NCBI GenBank assembly: GCA_033675265.1
Contig: JAUJYZ010000878.1
Location: 65,001-129,000, forward strand
Direction of reading: 5' to 3'
Length of the DNA: 64,000 bases
From: Actinostola sp. cb2023
Lineage: Eukaryota; Cnidaria; Anthozoa; Actiniaria; Actinostolidae
In this document: positions 1 through 26,352 of the stretch, in pieces
Numbering within the stretch: the first letter of the stretch is position 1
Layout of the letters: every line of letters starts with the position of its first letter
Program-made: the position numbers and the translations under genes
Notes under the pieces: model-generated
Database searches by the model: none
What the model saw: the letters and a program-made list of their open reading frames with translations, nothing else
Told to the model about the DNA's origin: nothing

Positions 1-15355
<15,355 letters not shown>

Positions 15356-16439
15356 TTTGTTTGTGCTGAGCAGCCTGGCCTAAAAGCCTTACTACAATGA
15401 GGGAGGAAGAGGGAGGGGGCCGTGAGTGATTGAGGGAGGGGTGGTCGACCAACAAGTCATCTAAACAAATACCATAACTTCATTACATTTGAAATGGCAA
15501 CTTTTATTCAAATGCATTTTCTTTATTATTTATTATTTACTCGGGCTTACTAGAAATTCGCAATCAACAGTATACGTTAATTAAGTATGTTGAACATACC
15601 AAGCCGCGTCTACACGAGCAAAAGTTTATCCTGATCATGACAAGTATCTTTGACAAGTTTTGTTGATCGTGTAGACGGTCAGCAAGTTTTCTTTAATTGA
15701 CAACTTTCTATTGACATTTTTCTTGCTTGACGTGTTCAGTTCTCTGTAGTACAGTGAAATACTCGACTGAATAAAATGACACGGGTTTCTTAATATATAT
15801 ATGCATCTATGTATTTATTTTAAGACTGTCCCTGTGGGCTGTTACGTTGTCAATTCCAAACTTTATTCACGTGACGTCCCTAAGGACTATTACATTAGTA
15901 TATATGAAGCTTCGACGAATGACTACAAAAATCACACCTTAAGATAATATGAGTGACTAGATGGAGCAGTGGTCTAATAGGATTTATCTGAAGTTATGGC
16001 TTAGGGGCCGGATATATCCCCTCCCTCACTGGCCTTTTGGTTAGGACCTAGTTTTATGTAGCACCGGAATAGCGCGGGCGGGGCCGAAATCTTCATCCTT
16101 TACGTAAGTCGATTCGATGTCTCAGCTTCTTCGAAGGTACTGTCGACTGTGGAAATCTAGTCTGCGGTATACATTTGCAGGCTAAAACTACTTGTGTAGA
16201 TCGACGATAGAAATACGTTTTTAGCATTCGCAAGGTTCATTTAATCTATCGAAATAGATTTATTAAGAAGCCCAAGTTCAGGCAGCTGATAGAGCGTCTT
16301 GTTTTACAGCTAGTAAAATCTATATGTTATTAATCTTCACCCTGCATGCTATATTCTTATTGGCATTGATAGTATTTTAAGGCCAGTTCTAAAATTATTG
16401 TTTATTTAGGCAGGGAGGTGTGAGTTAGGTGAGTGTGAT
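15356..16439. other. Intergenic; VPS35L upstream region and one dispersed repeat
   Basis: The first 100 bp upstream of VPS35L are purine-rich on the plus strand and should hold its promoter; no TATA box is evident. 15950-16130 is a dispersed repeat (GGTCTAAT, GGTTAGGACCTAGTTTTA, GATAGCGCGGGCGGGGCCGA-like box) with a second copy at 28066-28345. Otherwise no gene is seen. Confidence 0.6.
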
Positions 16440-17468
16440 TCAATAAGAAGCCTGAGAATCTGCCGTAGAACCAACGTCCTCTTTTTTGGCCATCGCACGT
16501 AATACCACATGCCCAACTTTTCGTTTACAAACTTCGTTTTGGTCGACAACATCACGAAGAGATATCGATCTCATCCTTCCACGACAAATCAAAGCATTCA
16601 GGTGACGGCGAAAGCGGCTGCTATGGAAACAGTAAATCAAAGGATTCACTGCCGAGTTGACTGTAACCATGGCAACAGCAACAGGATAGGCTATGTTGCT
16701 TTTGACAAGGGCTGGGTTGTAAGCACTCGTAGTATACACACACAACTCAGGTATCCAACACAGCGTGTACACTACGCTTATCGTCAGTACTATCTTGGTG
16801 ACTTTCTTTCTGTTTTTCAGAGCAGCGATTTGAGTGAAGCCAACGAATGAAGGATTTCTTGTCGACTTGAACCAGAGCACATAGATGACTCTGAAATACA
16901 AGACAAACATGGCGGCCACTGGGATTAAGCCCACCACTACCAGACACAGAGTGCTGTAGACTTTAGGGGAGTGATCGTACGGCCACTTCTCCATACAAAA
17001 GCCAGCTTCATCGTTGTATCTTTGGAAGAAAAATCCAATTCCATTCCAACACAACGCAAGGAACCAGCAGAGAACAACCAGGAATTTCAGTTTGAGCATC
17101 GTTATTCTTCGATGGATTTCGGTGGGTTTTGAAATGGCTAGAAACCTCTCCACGGCAATGGCAACAAGGAAGAAAGCAGACGTGTACCCCCCTGACCATG
17201 CCAGTGTCCCTCCTGTAATAAAGGTACACAACACATCACCTGACGTTCCCGTTGGATGTTCAAAAGTCCCTTTGAAGATAAACAAAGGAGTGAAGAACAC
17301 CAGTAACATCATGTCTGAGATGGCGAGGTTTACGAGGAGATAGTTCATGGGTGTTCGCATTGACTTGTTAAGGAGAACCACCAGACAAACCAGGATGTTA
17401 CCGCTGACACCCGTTACGGTCACGAGGGAAAACGCTACACGCAGGAAGATATCTTCAGCTGGAGTCAT
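16440..17468 (-). CDS. Class A peptide-type GPCR, copy 1 (342 aa)
   Basis: A seven-helix rhodopsin-family receptor. GN in TM1 (SGNILVCLVV), NLAISDMM with the TM2 Asp, a Cys before TM3 (DVLC) paired with a Cys in loop 2 (GFCMEKW), ERF in place of DRY after TM3, Trp in TM4, Pro in TM5, CWIPE in TM6 and NPLIYCF in TM7, then a basic tail. The coding region is one exon. TTTCCCAG 14 nt upstream of the ATG looks like an acceptor, so a 5'UTR intron is likely. It resembles the neuropeptide receptor group expanded in cnidarians, but the ligand cannot be told. It is about 97 percent identical to 20366-21478 and shares flanking sequence to about 17515, so the duplication is recent. The tail ends after one VGST unit. 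Confidence 0.93.
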   Translation of the reverse strand: MTPAEDIFLRVAFSLVTVTGVSGNILVCLVVLLNKSMRTPMNYLLVNLAISDMMLLVFFTPLFIFKGTFEHPTGTSGDVLCTFITGGTLAWSGGYTSAFFLVAIAVERFLAISKPTEIHRRITMLKLKFLVVLCWFLALCWNGIGFFFQRYNDEAGFCMEKWPYDHSPKVYSTLCLVVVGLIPVAAMFVLYFRVIYVLWFKSTRNPSFVGFTQIAALKNRKKVTKIVLTISVVYTLCWIPELCVYTTSAYNPALVKSNIAYPVAVAMVTVNSAVNPLIYCFHSSRFRRHLNALICRGRMRSISLRDVVDQNEVCKRKVGHVVLRAMAKKEDVGSTADSQASY

Positions 17469-17620
17469 CAGGACAGCGACCTGGGAAATCTGTCAGATCA
17501 ATATTAACCACAAAATGCATTATATATTAAGTCAGTTCTCTCTAGACGAGCACCTACTACTGTACGTTTGCATGGTCTCTGCTGCACTATTTTACTATCA
17601 TTCAGTGAAATTTATGGGAA

Positions 17621-17951
17621 GCAAGGGGTGGCCGAGTGGTGAGAGCCTCGGTCTGTCACCTCTGTGTCCCGGGTTCGATTTCCGGACCTGGGATCACATG
17701 TGAATTGAGTTTGTCAGTTCGTTCCCTCCCTTAATTGCTTCGAGGGTTTTTCTCCGGGTACTCCGGTTTTCCTCCCTCAATAAAAACGAACTAGTGAGCT
17801 GATAGTTGTATGCATAGAATAGTAGATTGTAGTGGTAGTGTGTGTGAGAGTACAGTGTCCCCCAATTAGTGCGCAAGCACTAGAACACATTGGACACTTA
17901 AATAAACAGTTATTTATTTATTTATTTATAATAAACAGTTATTTATTTTAT
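17621..17951 (+). mobile_element. tRNA-derived SINE
   Basis: The head carries a Leu/Ser-like A box (GGCCGAGTGGTGAGAGCC) and a B box GGTTCGATTTC at 17672-17682. It is followed by a body with TCTCCGGGTACTCCGGTTTT and ACAGTGTCCCCCAATTAGTG and a (TTAT)n tail. It does not fold as an intact tRNA: the 3' acceptor arm is absent. The body matches what I recall of coral and sea-anemone SINEs. It lies between the two GPCR copies. Confidence 0.8.
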
Positions 17952-18086
17952 TGTGCCACATCAAGCGACATCACACCGACCGCGCCTTATGACATTCGAA
18001 ATAGACACTTGTACTGACTATACAGGAAAACCTGCTATTCCCGCGCCGGCCTAGATGATATTGCTTGTTCCTTGTCAGTCTAAATA

Positions 18087-18498
18087 CAGTAAAAACCCGC
18101 ATATAAGAAACTGCGGATTAAGAACCTCCAGGTTGAAATTTAGCCAATTAAGCACCCAATATATAAGAACCAGTTCAGTCTGACAAACGAAGCAGGTTCT
18201 TATGAGAAAATGACTAAAGCTCAGAACACACCGGTACAGTCGGTGCTGAATATGCTGAAATATTATATTTACTATACAGTTGGGTTGTTAATGTTTAGTG
18301 TGAATATTATATTAGACCTTTCAGGGTCAATGTATACACCATATCAGGAACAATAATTGTTTTTTCTTTTGCCCTGTAAATAAGAACCTGTTAAGAACCT
18401 ATTCAGCCTGTTTTCTCACTAGACACGCAATATATAAGAACCATATCATTTCAGCCTGACTTGGAAAAATAGGGGTTCTTTTATGCGGGTTTTTACTG
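18087..18498. mobile_element. pogo/Tigger-like MITE
   Basis: The ends CAGTAAAAACCCGCATATAA and their inverted counterpart are flanked by TA. The interior repeats AATATATAAGAACC. TA target and CAGTA-AACCC termini are typical of pogo-type Tc1/mariner elements. No ORF, so non-autonomous. Confidence 0.8.
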
Positions 18499-18499
18499 T

Positions 18500-19555
18500 A
18501 TTAGATACAACAAGCGATGAATATATTCGGTTTATATTTCATTTTCATCTTTCCTAAAATTGTCGAGTGGACATTCCTGGGTATGACTTCCGGTCTACTT
18601 GTTCTCAGTTCAAAGAAATGAAGGAAGAAACCACTTAACTGTATTAGTGATCATGACAACATGGCCTATAATAATAAAGGGTTTTGGATAGTTTAGTGGT
18701 GTAGAATAATTCCTGTCTATGAACTAACCCGATTATGGTATATATGTATATAATAATAGTAACTGTCTTGTTTTACCAACGTATCTATCTATCTACGTAG
18801 CGAAACTAAACTGAAAAGTAAATCCAATCCAGTCAACTGCGACATAAAAACATGTATGTCGATGTGATGTCTCTGGCCGTTACGTTCAACGTTACACATA
18901 TATCACTGATAACATATAAATGAATATTGCTGATTAATACTTGATTAATAATTATTTATTAGTGATCATCGATAACATCTTGTCGATGCATGATTGATTT
19001 GCATGTACTTACAGTCAATCAGTCTTGACGAGGGGATCTGCAGTAAACTTGTCGATAACCGTTGATGTCGTCTAATCTAAAACTACTACTATGTATAACT
19101 GTGGATTGCAATAGGCTACCATATTGAACTCAGAGAAAGTATATTTCTTTCTTAATTTCTAAGTATTCCGAGATATATGACTGTTCCTGGTTTGACCTGA
19201 CCCGCACTATTTCCGCTGCGCATTCAGTTTCGATTTCAGTTTGTGTTATTATGATTACGATACCAATCCCAGAGTACGTAGCGCACCGCCAACCAGTCGA
19301 TCCGTGAGCTACGTCATGGACGTACCGCAGTATCGACAAAGGATTGCAGCAAAAGATGAACCATCAAGAGGAAGAATCAATGCTTACATATTTAACACGC
19401 AGCCACCCCTCCCCTTCTCCATCGTATATAAGTGAAAATTATTATAAAAAAAAGAAATAAAATATTTTAAACGAAACGACTCTATCGAGAAGCAGTGCAA
19501 ATGTCTGATGTCAGGAGCCCATAAGTAGGAGCATCCGGCGGTAGCATTAAAATCT
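18500..19555. other. Intergenic, nothing recognised
   Basis: AT-rich sequence without a convincing exon, splice pair or repeat structure. Confidence 0.5.
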
Positions 19556-19955
19556 GTCACGGCATTTGAACAAGTTTGGCTATTTTTAGAACACGAAATT
19601 GACCAATCACTGTTGCTGCAAATTAACGAGTTGCGGCAAATACAACGAGTTGCAGCAATAAAACGAGTTGCAGCAAATAAAACGAGTTGCAGCAAATAAA
19701 ACGAGTTGCAGCAATAAAACCAGTTGCATCAAATAAAACGAGTTGCTGCAAATAAAACGAGTTAGTTGCAGCAAATAAAACGAGTTGCAGCGATCGAATA
19801 AAACGAGTTGCAGCGAATAAAACGAGTTGCTGCAAATAAAACGAGTTGCAGCAAATAAAACGAGTTGCAGCAAATAAAACCGGAAGTGCACAGTGATTGG
19901 TCAATTTCGAGAAATCTTGTTCTAAAAATAGCCAATCTTGTTCAAACGCCGTGAC
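19556..19955. mobile_element. MITE with internal ACGAGTTGCAGCAAATAAA tandem array
   Basis: The terminal inverted repeat runs from GTCACGGCATTTGAACAAG through AATTGACCAATCACTG (about 60 bp) and is mirrored at 19880-19955. Between the arms are about 12 units of 19-22 bp (19624-19880) with consensus ACGAGTTGCAGCAAATAAA. Leu/Phe/Cys-rich ORFs here are repeat artefacts. Confidence 0.78.
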
Positions 19956-20365
19956 ATAGACCCCGATATGTAGCATGCTGCTGATGTCCCAAATAATAAT
20001 AATAATAATAATAATAATTGCTTATATAGCTGTTCTGAGCGCTGTCATATACCGACAAATAAAATAAAATAATATAATATAAAGGTAAATAGGACTATTG
20101 CAGCTTGTAGGTCGCAATGGAAGAATGGAACATATCAGTGTTTATCATTTCTTCAAAATGTTTCTCTGTTTATTATTTGTGTTTTTCACAAAACCTAAGT
20201 TTAGTAAAATACTTTCGACTCCACGATAATAATTAATTAAGTGCATTACATCACTTCAAGCGAATTGGACTTTTAGGAAATAACGCTATAGAAATAAATT
20301 ATTAGTAGTATTATTACTTCACGTTTAATTCTATTGATGATATTATCAGCCTTTTTTTCGTGTTA

Positions 20366-21478
20366 TTATAGCTTATGCACTTTATGCACTGAGTGCATCT
20401 CAATGCCAGAATCTACCGTAGACCCTACCGTAGACCCTACCGTAGACCCTACCGTAGAACCTACCGTAGAACCTACCGTAGAACCAACGTCCTCTTTTAC
20501 CATGGCACGTAATACCACATGTCCAACTTTTCGTTTACAAACTTCGTTTTGGTCGACAACATCACGAAGAGATATCGATTTCATCCTTCCACGACAAATC
20601 AAAGCATTCAGGTGACGGCGAAAGCGGCCGCTATGGAAACAGTAAATCAAAGGATTCACTGCCGAGTTGACTGTAACCATGGCAACAGCAACAGGATAGG
20701 CTATGTTGCCTTTGACAAGGGCTGGGTTGTAAGCACTCGTAGTATACACACACAACTCAGGTATCCAACACAGCGTGTACACTACGCTTATCGTCAGTAC
20801 TATCTTGGTGACTTTCTTTCTGTTTTTCAGAGCAGCGATTTGAGTGAAGCCAACGAATGAAGGATTTCTTGTCGACTTGAACCAGAGCACATAGATGACT
20901 CTGAAATACAAGACAAACATGGCGGCCACTGGGATTAGACCCACCACTACCAGACACAGAGTGCTGTAGACTTTAGGGGAGTGATCGTACGGCCACTTCT
21001 CCATACAAAAGCCAGCTTCATCGTTGTATCTTTGGACCAAAAATCCAATTCCATTCCAACACAAGGCAAGGAACCAGCAGAGAACAACTATGATTTTCAG
21101 TTTGAGCATCGTTATTCTTCGATGGATTTCGCTGGGTTTTGAAATGGCTAGAAACCTCTCCACGGCAATGGCAACAAGGAAGAAAGCAGACGTGTACCCC
21201 CCTGACCATGCCAGTGTCCCTCCTGTAATAAAGGTACACAACACATCACCTGACGTTCCCGTTGGATGTTCAAAAGTCCCTTTGAAGATAAACAAAGGAG
21301 TGAAGAACACCAGTAACATCATGTCTGAGATGGCGAGATTTACGAGGAGATAGTTCATGGGTGTTCGCATGGATCGGTTAAGGAGAACCACCAGACAAAC
21401 CAGGATGTTACCGCTGACACCCGTTACGGTCACGAAGGAAAACGCTACACGCAGAAAGATATCTTCAGCTGGAGTCAT
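20366..21478 (-). CDS. Class A peptide-type GPCR, copy 2, with expanded VGST tail (370 aa)
   Basis: A near-identical duplicate of the receptor at 16440-17468 with the same landmarks: GN in TM1, NLAISDMM, ERF after TM3, CWIPE in TM6, NPLIYCF in TM7. A few substitutions include IIVVL for FLVVL in TM4 and FLVQRY for FFFQRY. The C-terminus differs: a 12-bp minisatellite (CTACCGTAGA(C/A)C on the plus strand, about 20411-20486) gives seven VGST-type tetrapeptides, then a different ending. The same acceptor-like TTTCCCAG lies just upstream of the ATG. The homologous block runs from about 20470 to 21525. Expression and ligand are unknown. Confidence 0.92.
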   Translation of the reverse strand: MTPAEDIFLRVAFSFVTVTGVSGNILVCLVVLLNRSMRTPMNYLLVNLAISDMMLLVFFTPLFIFKGTFEHPTGTSGDVLCTFITGGTLAWSGGYTSAFFLVAIAVERFLAISKPSEIHRRITMLKLKIIVVLCWFLALCWNGIGFLVQRYNDEAGFCMEKWPYDHSPKVYSTLCLVVVGLIPVAAMFVLYFRVIYVLWFKSTRNPSFVGFTQIAALKNRKKVTKIVLTISVVYTLCWIPELCVYTTSAYNPALVKGNIAYPVAVAMVTVNSAVNPLIYCFHSGRFRRHLNALICRGRMKSISLRDVVDQNEVCKRKVGHVVLRAMVKEDVGSTVGSTVGSTVGSTVGSTVGSTVDSGIEMHSVHKVHKL

Positions 21479-21529
21479 TAGGACAGCGACCTGGGAAATC
21501 TGTCAGATCAATATCAACCACAAAATGCA

Positions 21530-22356
21530 TTATTACGTATATAAAAGCATGCGGTAAGAGTAGCTAGGACTGGGTGGAATATCGGTTATACGTTCCTGCA
21601 TGTTTAATGATGACGTCACGCATGAGGAAGTGAAGGAAGAGGGAAATACTGGAGTATAAATCCTTATATGTTAATCACATAAAGAATAATTAAACGACAT
21701 TGGCTTGCATGCTATAGTTGCAGAGAATAGTTTCTGTCATTATATAATTATCATTCGAACATATACATAATATACATGATATAACAGAAGCGATGTGTTT
21801 ATATCGCGGTCAATAACGAAACCAAAATGTCAATCCCAAGTAAATCAGTCCAACATGATTTTAACTATGTCTGTTATACATTTAATGACTCGATTATTAC
21901 ATCAACATTGATGATTAATACTTAATTATTATCTTAATATAATTAATCAGTGATTACGTCATTAACTACAAGTGTACTTACTGATTGATATTGTGACGTA
22001 GACAGCCAGTAGGTAATCACGTATTGTTTACTTATGACTACAGTACAGTATGGTAGCTCACTTATTGAGTTCAAAAGTAGTCAATTCGTCCTCGACAGTC
22101 TCTAGAAATGACTTGTATGGCTATATCCGTTAACGTTACGTATTGAGTTTCGATTTCATAACGTTTTTGTACTCGCTTCAACCGGATCTATATCTAGTGC
22201 CAACTCTCCCGCCGCAGTGCTAACCACTGCTATCAAGGTCGCGGGCGCAGCTAGCGTTGCACGGCTCTACTTGTCGAAAAGGACCATGGGTAATATTGAT
22301 TGTTTATTTGTTTTCTACACGAAGAAGGCGTGTTTATGATAACTTGCAAACACACT
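21530..22356. other. Intergenic, nothing recognised
   Basis: Possible upstream region of the GPCR copy 2 gene. No exon or clear repeat seen. Confidence 0.45.
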
Positions 22357-22978
22357 GGCACCAACACAGGTAGCCCAAGCTGTGTATCAGTACATTATTA
22401 TAAGAGAATGTATGTGGATAATGTCAATAAAATCAACAAAATAATAACATGAAAATGAAATCCTCTATAAAGTTCTGTGTATCTTCTTCAATTATTCCTT
22501 TATTGCCTGTGAAGATTTGAAGCGATTTAGACGAGAATTGAGCGAGTTATAGCCATTTTAAAATTAGCCAGAGAAGGGCTAATTTTAAAATGGCTATAAC
22601 CACAGGCAGCCCAACCATTGCTTTTGAGGCTACTAAATAATTCAAAAAATGTTTTTTTTTTGATGGGCTTCCTGTGGTAGAGCGCGCGCGTATTTATATA
22701 TTGGGTTCCCTGTGCTGAGTAATGTCCTATGTTGGGCTTCCTGTGTGCCTCCTGCGGGATGCGCCCGCAGCAAATGTGTATATTTATACAAGGTATGAAA
22801 CTAGGTCACGTGACAAATACGTTTTTGACCCTAATTTTGTCAATGTGATGTGAAAATTCAATTTTTCTTCGAATAACTAAACTTTACCGTATTCTCGAAA
22901 CACTTTGTAAGTGTCAGTCGTCTAACTTCAACGTACGCTGAGAAACTAATTTTTGAAATTTTGAGCGTCATGGACCGA

Positions 22979-23095
22979 TGTGCGGCGCAAGTAGATGGTG
23001 CACTTTTCCGTGAAGTAGTCGGATTTTACATTCGAGAAGGCATCGACAAGCGCTCGGCAAATCTGAACGATGCTCTTTTTGGCAAGCTCAAGGTA
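22979..23095 (+). pseudogene. Exon-like fragment inside the foldback element
   Basis: Reads MDRCAAQVDGALFREVV and onward for about 39 codons, then is cut by the nested element at 23087. Part of it (AGATGGTGCACTTTTCCGTG) is inverted near 25060, so it lies partly in the arm. Protein-like composition but no family recognised. It may be a captured gene fragment. Confidence 0.3.
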
Positions 23096-23756
23096 CTTAA
23101 GGCCTGGTTCAAAAAGGCAACTTGGAAAATCACATTTCTTGTAATAACTCGCTGCTCAATTTACTTAGGCACTCATATTTAGGCATAAGGTTATATACAA
23201 GATTTTAGACAATTTGGATCTAACAATTGTGACGTCATGTGGTCACGTGACCTTATGGAGGAAAATATAGTTTTTCTTAAATGCGGTCGCGAATTCAATT
23301 CACAATGAAATACCTTTTACGTAATAGCGTTAAGGATAACCAGTTAAACAAGATAGCGTTTAGAAAACCTTTATATATTTTTAAGAAAAAACTACAGAAA
23401 TATAATCTGATGAAATGGTCACGACCTCTTTTCCGAAATATTCTCTTGCAAAAAGCGGAAGACAGGTTTTCTAAACGAAGGTTAATAGATGATCATAAAC
23501 GTGATTATACACAACTATTTGCTTTCACTTTCCTCTTAAACTGGCGACCGCATTTTATATTTTGTTTTCAAAATTCTTTGTCACGTGGTTAACCACGTGA
23601 TACGCTGTTTTGGATTTCATTCACTTAAATGAGTAGAGGATATAAAACTCTCAAGCTGTGCCAAATTTTGTGATGTTTAGTCAAAATGATTAGACATTAT
23701 AATTTTTTTCGTTTTTCTGCTATTTAAGGCTTGAACCAGGCCTTAAGTACCTTGAG
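23087..23756. mobile_element. Nested inverted-repeat element, TIR CTCAAGGTACTTAAGGCCTG
   Basis: 26-bp ends (CTCAAGGTACTTAAGGCCTG plus GTTCAA) are perfectly inverted at 23731-23756. TTAA occurs symmetrically inside the ends, so the true boundary could be TTAA|GGCCTGGTTCAA. The short ORF inside (23281-23592) shows no recognised domain. Confidence 0.7.
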
Positions 23757-24310
23757 AGGTTTTAACATGATATGTTCACTAAACATGAGTCAAAACATCT
23801 ACAATATACTTTATCTGTTTTCTGTTTTGACTTCTGTAAAGTATTTGTTTTGTATTTTGATTTTTATCGATTAAAATCTTCAAAATTGACGCATTGTGTT
23901 TTATAAATGCTGAATAGTCTCAATATTTAGTACTGCACAACACATTTGCTATCAGTACTTGTACACAAAATGACAAACAAACGTATTTATTTCAACAATA
24001 AGTTTACTAGCTTTTTACACACTGTTTTGCCGTTACTTTCTGTGCAATTTATTTACTATATTGATCAGTAATAGCATGGAAATAAGCTTAATAACAATGG
24101 ATAAATATTATACACAAAGGCGACAAGTTGTGAATCACTGATCATGACTGATTGAATAGCAAACATCGAAGTTGGAAGCGATGAAGCTTACTTACGTTCC
24201 CGGTTACGAAAAATACGCCGTTAAAATTACTCTGTTTCTCTCAGATGATAGTAAGACTTTAATATTTGCTAAATGTGTCGTGCTATTTCAATGACAATAA
24301 CGAACAACTG

Positions 24311-24446
24311 TTAATATTTTAGTTCACGCGGCAGCTTCACGAGTCCATCGCCATTCATGTCTCCTTCGTCTTCGATGTTGAGTTTGTCTATATTTTGCTC
24401 ACACTGAGATGGTTTATGCTGTTGGCGTTCCCTTGTGTCAGAAGAA
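24311..24446 (-). pseudogene. Terminal-exon-like fragment inside the foldback element
   Basis: An acceptor TTTACTTATAG precedes 44 codons beginning SSDTRERQQHKPSQ and ending LVKLPRELKY then TAA. The acidic/basic composition looks like real protein. No family recognised. The nearest donor upstream (24911-24912) does not give a clean joined frame. It could be a captured exon or a live gene interrupted by the element. Confidence 0.35.
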
Positions 24447-25854
24447 CTATAAGTAAAGTACAAAATTATGTCAAACACTTTCTAGATGAGAGAGTTAGTA
24501 ATGTTTAAACAGATAAAGTAAAATCAGTCAGTTGAGAGAGGTTCCTTGTTGAAGTGTATTTCGATCACTGACACTGCTACAGTCTACACACTTGTCAAAT
24601 ACTGAAATAGCTCACTGCTCAGTCATAATTTATAGAAAAAAACTGATTTGTTGAGGAGTATTAAGCAGCCCTTCTGCCCTAGTATAGGCAAGTCCTTTCA
24701 TTAGAGAACATTTAGAGCAATTACTACGTAAAAACCATGACAAAAAGTACTTTTAGTTCAGTTTATTTTCAACTGCAAAACTTTCTCACGTGTCGAGCAC
24801 AACACATCCAAAGTTTCTCAACCATTCAAAATGAAAAAGGACTACTTTAAAACCGTCGAATTTCTTCTAGATTTACTTAAAGTTGACATGAATTGTGAAC
24901 TTCTAAACTTACCATGAATAGGGAAAAGAATCCCAACGTTTACACCGAAAAAATCAGTCTTTCTTGATATGAACTTCTCTTCCACTCCCCGCCATAATAA
25001 CGACTTCACCCTGGGTACCCCCCAAGGGCCTGTAGCGTACGACGACTTCGGCTATTCGGCTCACGGAAAAGTGCACCATCTACGCACATCAGGCCATCAC
25101 GTGACTGGAGTTTCATACCTTGTATAAATATACACATTTGCTGCGGGCGCATCCCGCAGGAGGCACACAGGAAGCCCAACATAGGACATTACTCAGCACA
25201 GGGAACCCAATATATAAATGCGCGCGCGCTCTACCACAGGAAGCCCATCCAAAAAAAAAAAATTTTGAATTATTTAGTAGCCTCAAAAGCAATGGTTGGG
25301 CTGCCTGTGCTATAACTCGCTCAATTCTCGTCTAAATCGCTTCAAATCTTCACAGGCAATAAAGGAATAATTGAAGAAGATACACAGAACTTTATAGAGG
25401 ATTTCATTTTCATGTTATTATTTTGTTGATTTTATTGACATTATCCACATACATTCTCTTATAATAATGTACTGATACACAGCTTGGGCTACCTGTGGCA
25501 CCAACAGATTCATCACAAATCATCATCAATGTCTGATTACGTCTCGTTCAATAGCATTACCCATGGATCCTTTAGGCCTTGTAGCGTAGTGATTTATAAC
25601 GTTTTTGAAACACCTCGTGTACAGCGAGCGCACGATCAGATGAAATGAATAAACAGTTGCTACAAAATGAACATTATATAAAACCACTACGGTCAGACAT
25701 TTCATTCGAATTCTAATACAGTTATTCAGCACTGTTCAGGTGATTATTGTTCTCTCTGTCAACTGCTGGTGCGATCGAAATCAAATCAATATTATGGTCA
25801 GTTTCGTTAGTGTGTTGGGTACGTGTTGAGCGGGTGAGGTTATTTTAGATAGCT

Positions 25855-26000
25855 TTCACCACAGGTAGCCCAATCATTTCTTGGCTACTTATAGTAAATA
25901 AAACGATATTTGTATGCGCGCGTCTTGTTTTGATGGGTTTCCTGTGGTAGAGAGCGCTGTGCTTTGGCTTACTAGTTGGGTGAGAACATCTGTTACCGCG
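25855..26000. mobile_element. Partial copy of the CACAGG-AGCCCAA family
   Basis: Begins CACAGGTAGCCCAATCATTT and carries GGGTTTCCTGTGGTAGAG, like the arms of the 22366-25496 element. No complete inverted partner is seen. Confidence 0.6.
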
Positions 26001-26178
26001 CGCCAAAGGAAATCCCTTTTGGTGCATTATGTATAAATGAATGATTCCATGGCTTTTTATTCAACTATAAATTTACATACGGCGGGCTCATTACATCAAG
26101 CATAAATTATCATAAACTTTTACATGAATAACCAAAGAGTTGATAAATGAACAACTGATGAATAAATGGGTTCATGAT

Positions 26179-26305
26179 TAGCCTGCGTAGCGGCGCTGGG
26201 GAGGAGGAGGGTGAGGGAGGGGGAAAAAGGATAAAAAAGGAGGGCCTCTTTTTTTTCCTTTTTTCCCCTCCCCCTCCCTCTTCCCCAGCGCCGCTACGCA
26301 GACTA
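26179..26305. mobile_element. 127-bp MITE with 9-bp target duplication
   Basis: Ends TAGCCTGCGTAGCGGCGCTG and the matching complement. The interior is purine-rich then pyrimidine-rich, so almost the whole element folds on itself. GTTCATGAT is duplicated at 26170-26178 and 26306-26314. The 9-bp duplication suggests a Mutator-type transposase acting in trans. It lies 40 bp past the stop of the GPCR at 26353. Confidence 0.85.
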
Positions 26306-26352
26306 GTTCATGATGAGTAATGGAGGTAGGTAGATCAAACAGTTTTTACTAG

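Larger units (their letters stand above)
22366..25496. mobile_element. 3.1-kb foldback element with 9-bp target duplication
   Basis: The left end ACAGGTAGCCCAAGCTGTGT and right end ACACAGCTTGGGCTACCTGT are exact complements. Arms of about 430 bp or more follow. The element is bounded by GGCACCAAC at 22357-22365 and 25497-25505, a 9-bp duplication typical of Mutator-like elements. Arms contain CACAGGAAGCCCA-type boxes, also seen at 25855-26000 and 29848-30231. The interior holds a nested inverted-repeat element (23087-23756) and gene-like fragments (22979-23095, 24311-24446). No transposase is seen, so this could be a Pack-MULE-like non-autonomous element. Confidence 0.85.

Noticed and set aside
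17621..17695. A genuine tRNA-Leu or tRNA-Ser gene
   Set aside because: A and B boxes are present but the acceptor stem does not close and the sequence continues into a SINE body and tail.
16509..17703. Plus-strand ORFs opposite the GPCR genes
   Set aside because: Antisense shadows of the receptor coding exons, repeated identically opposite copy 2.
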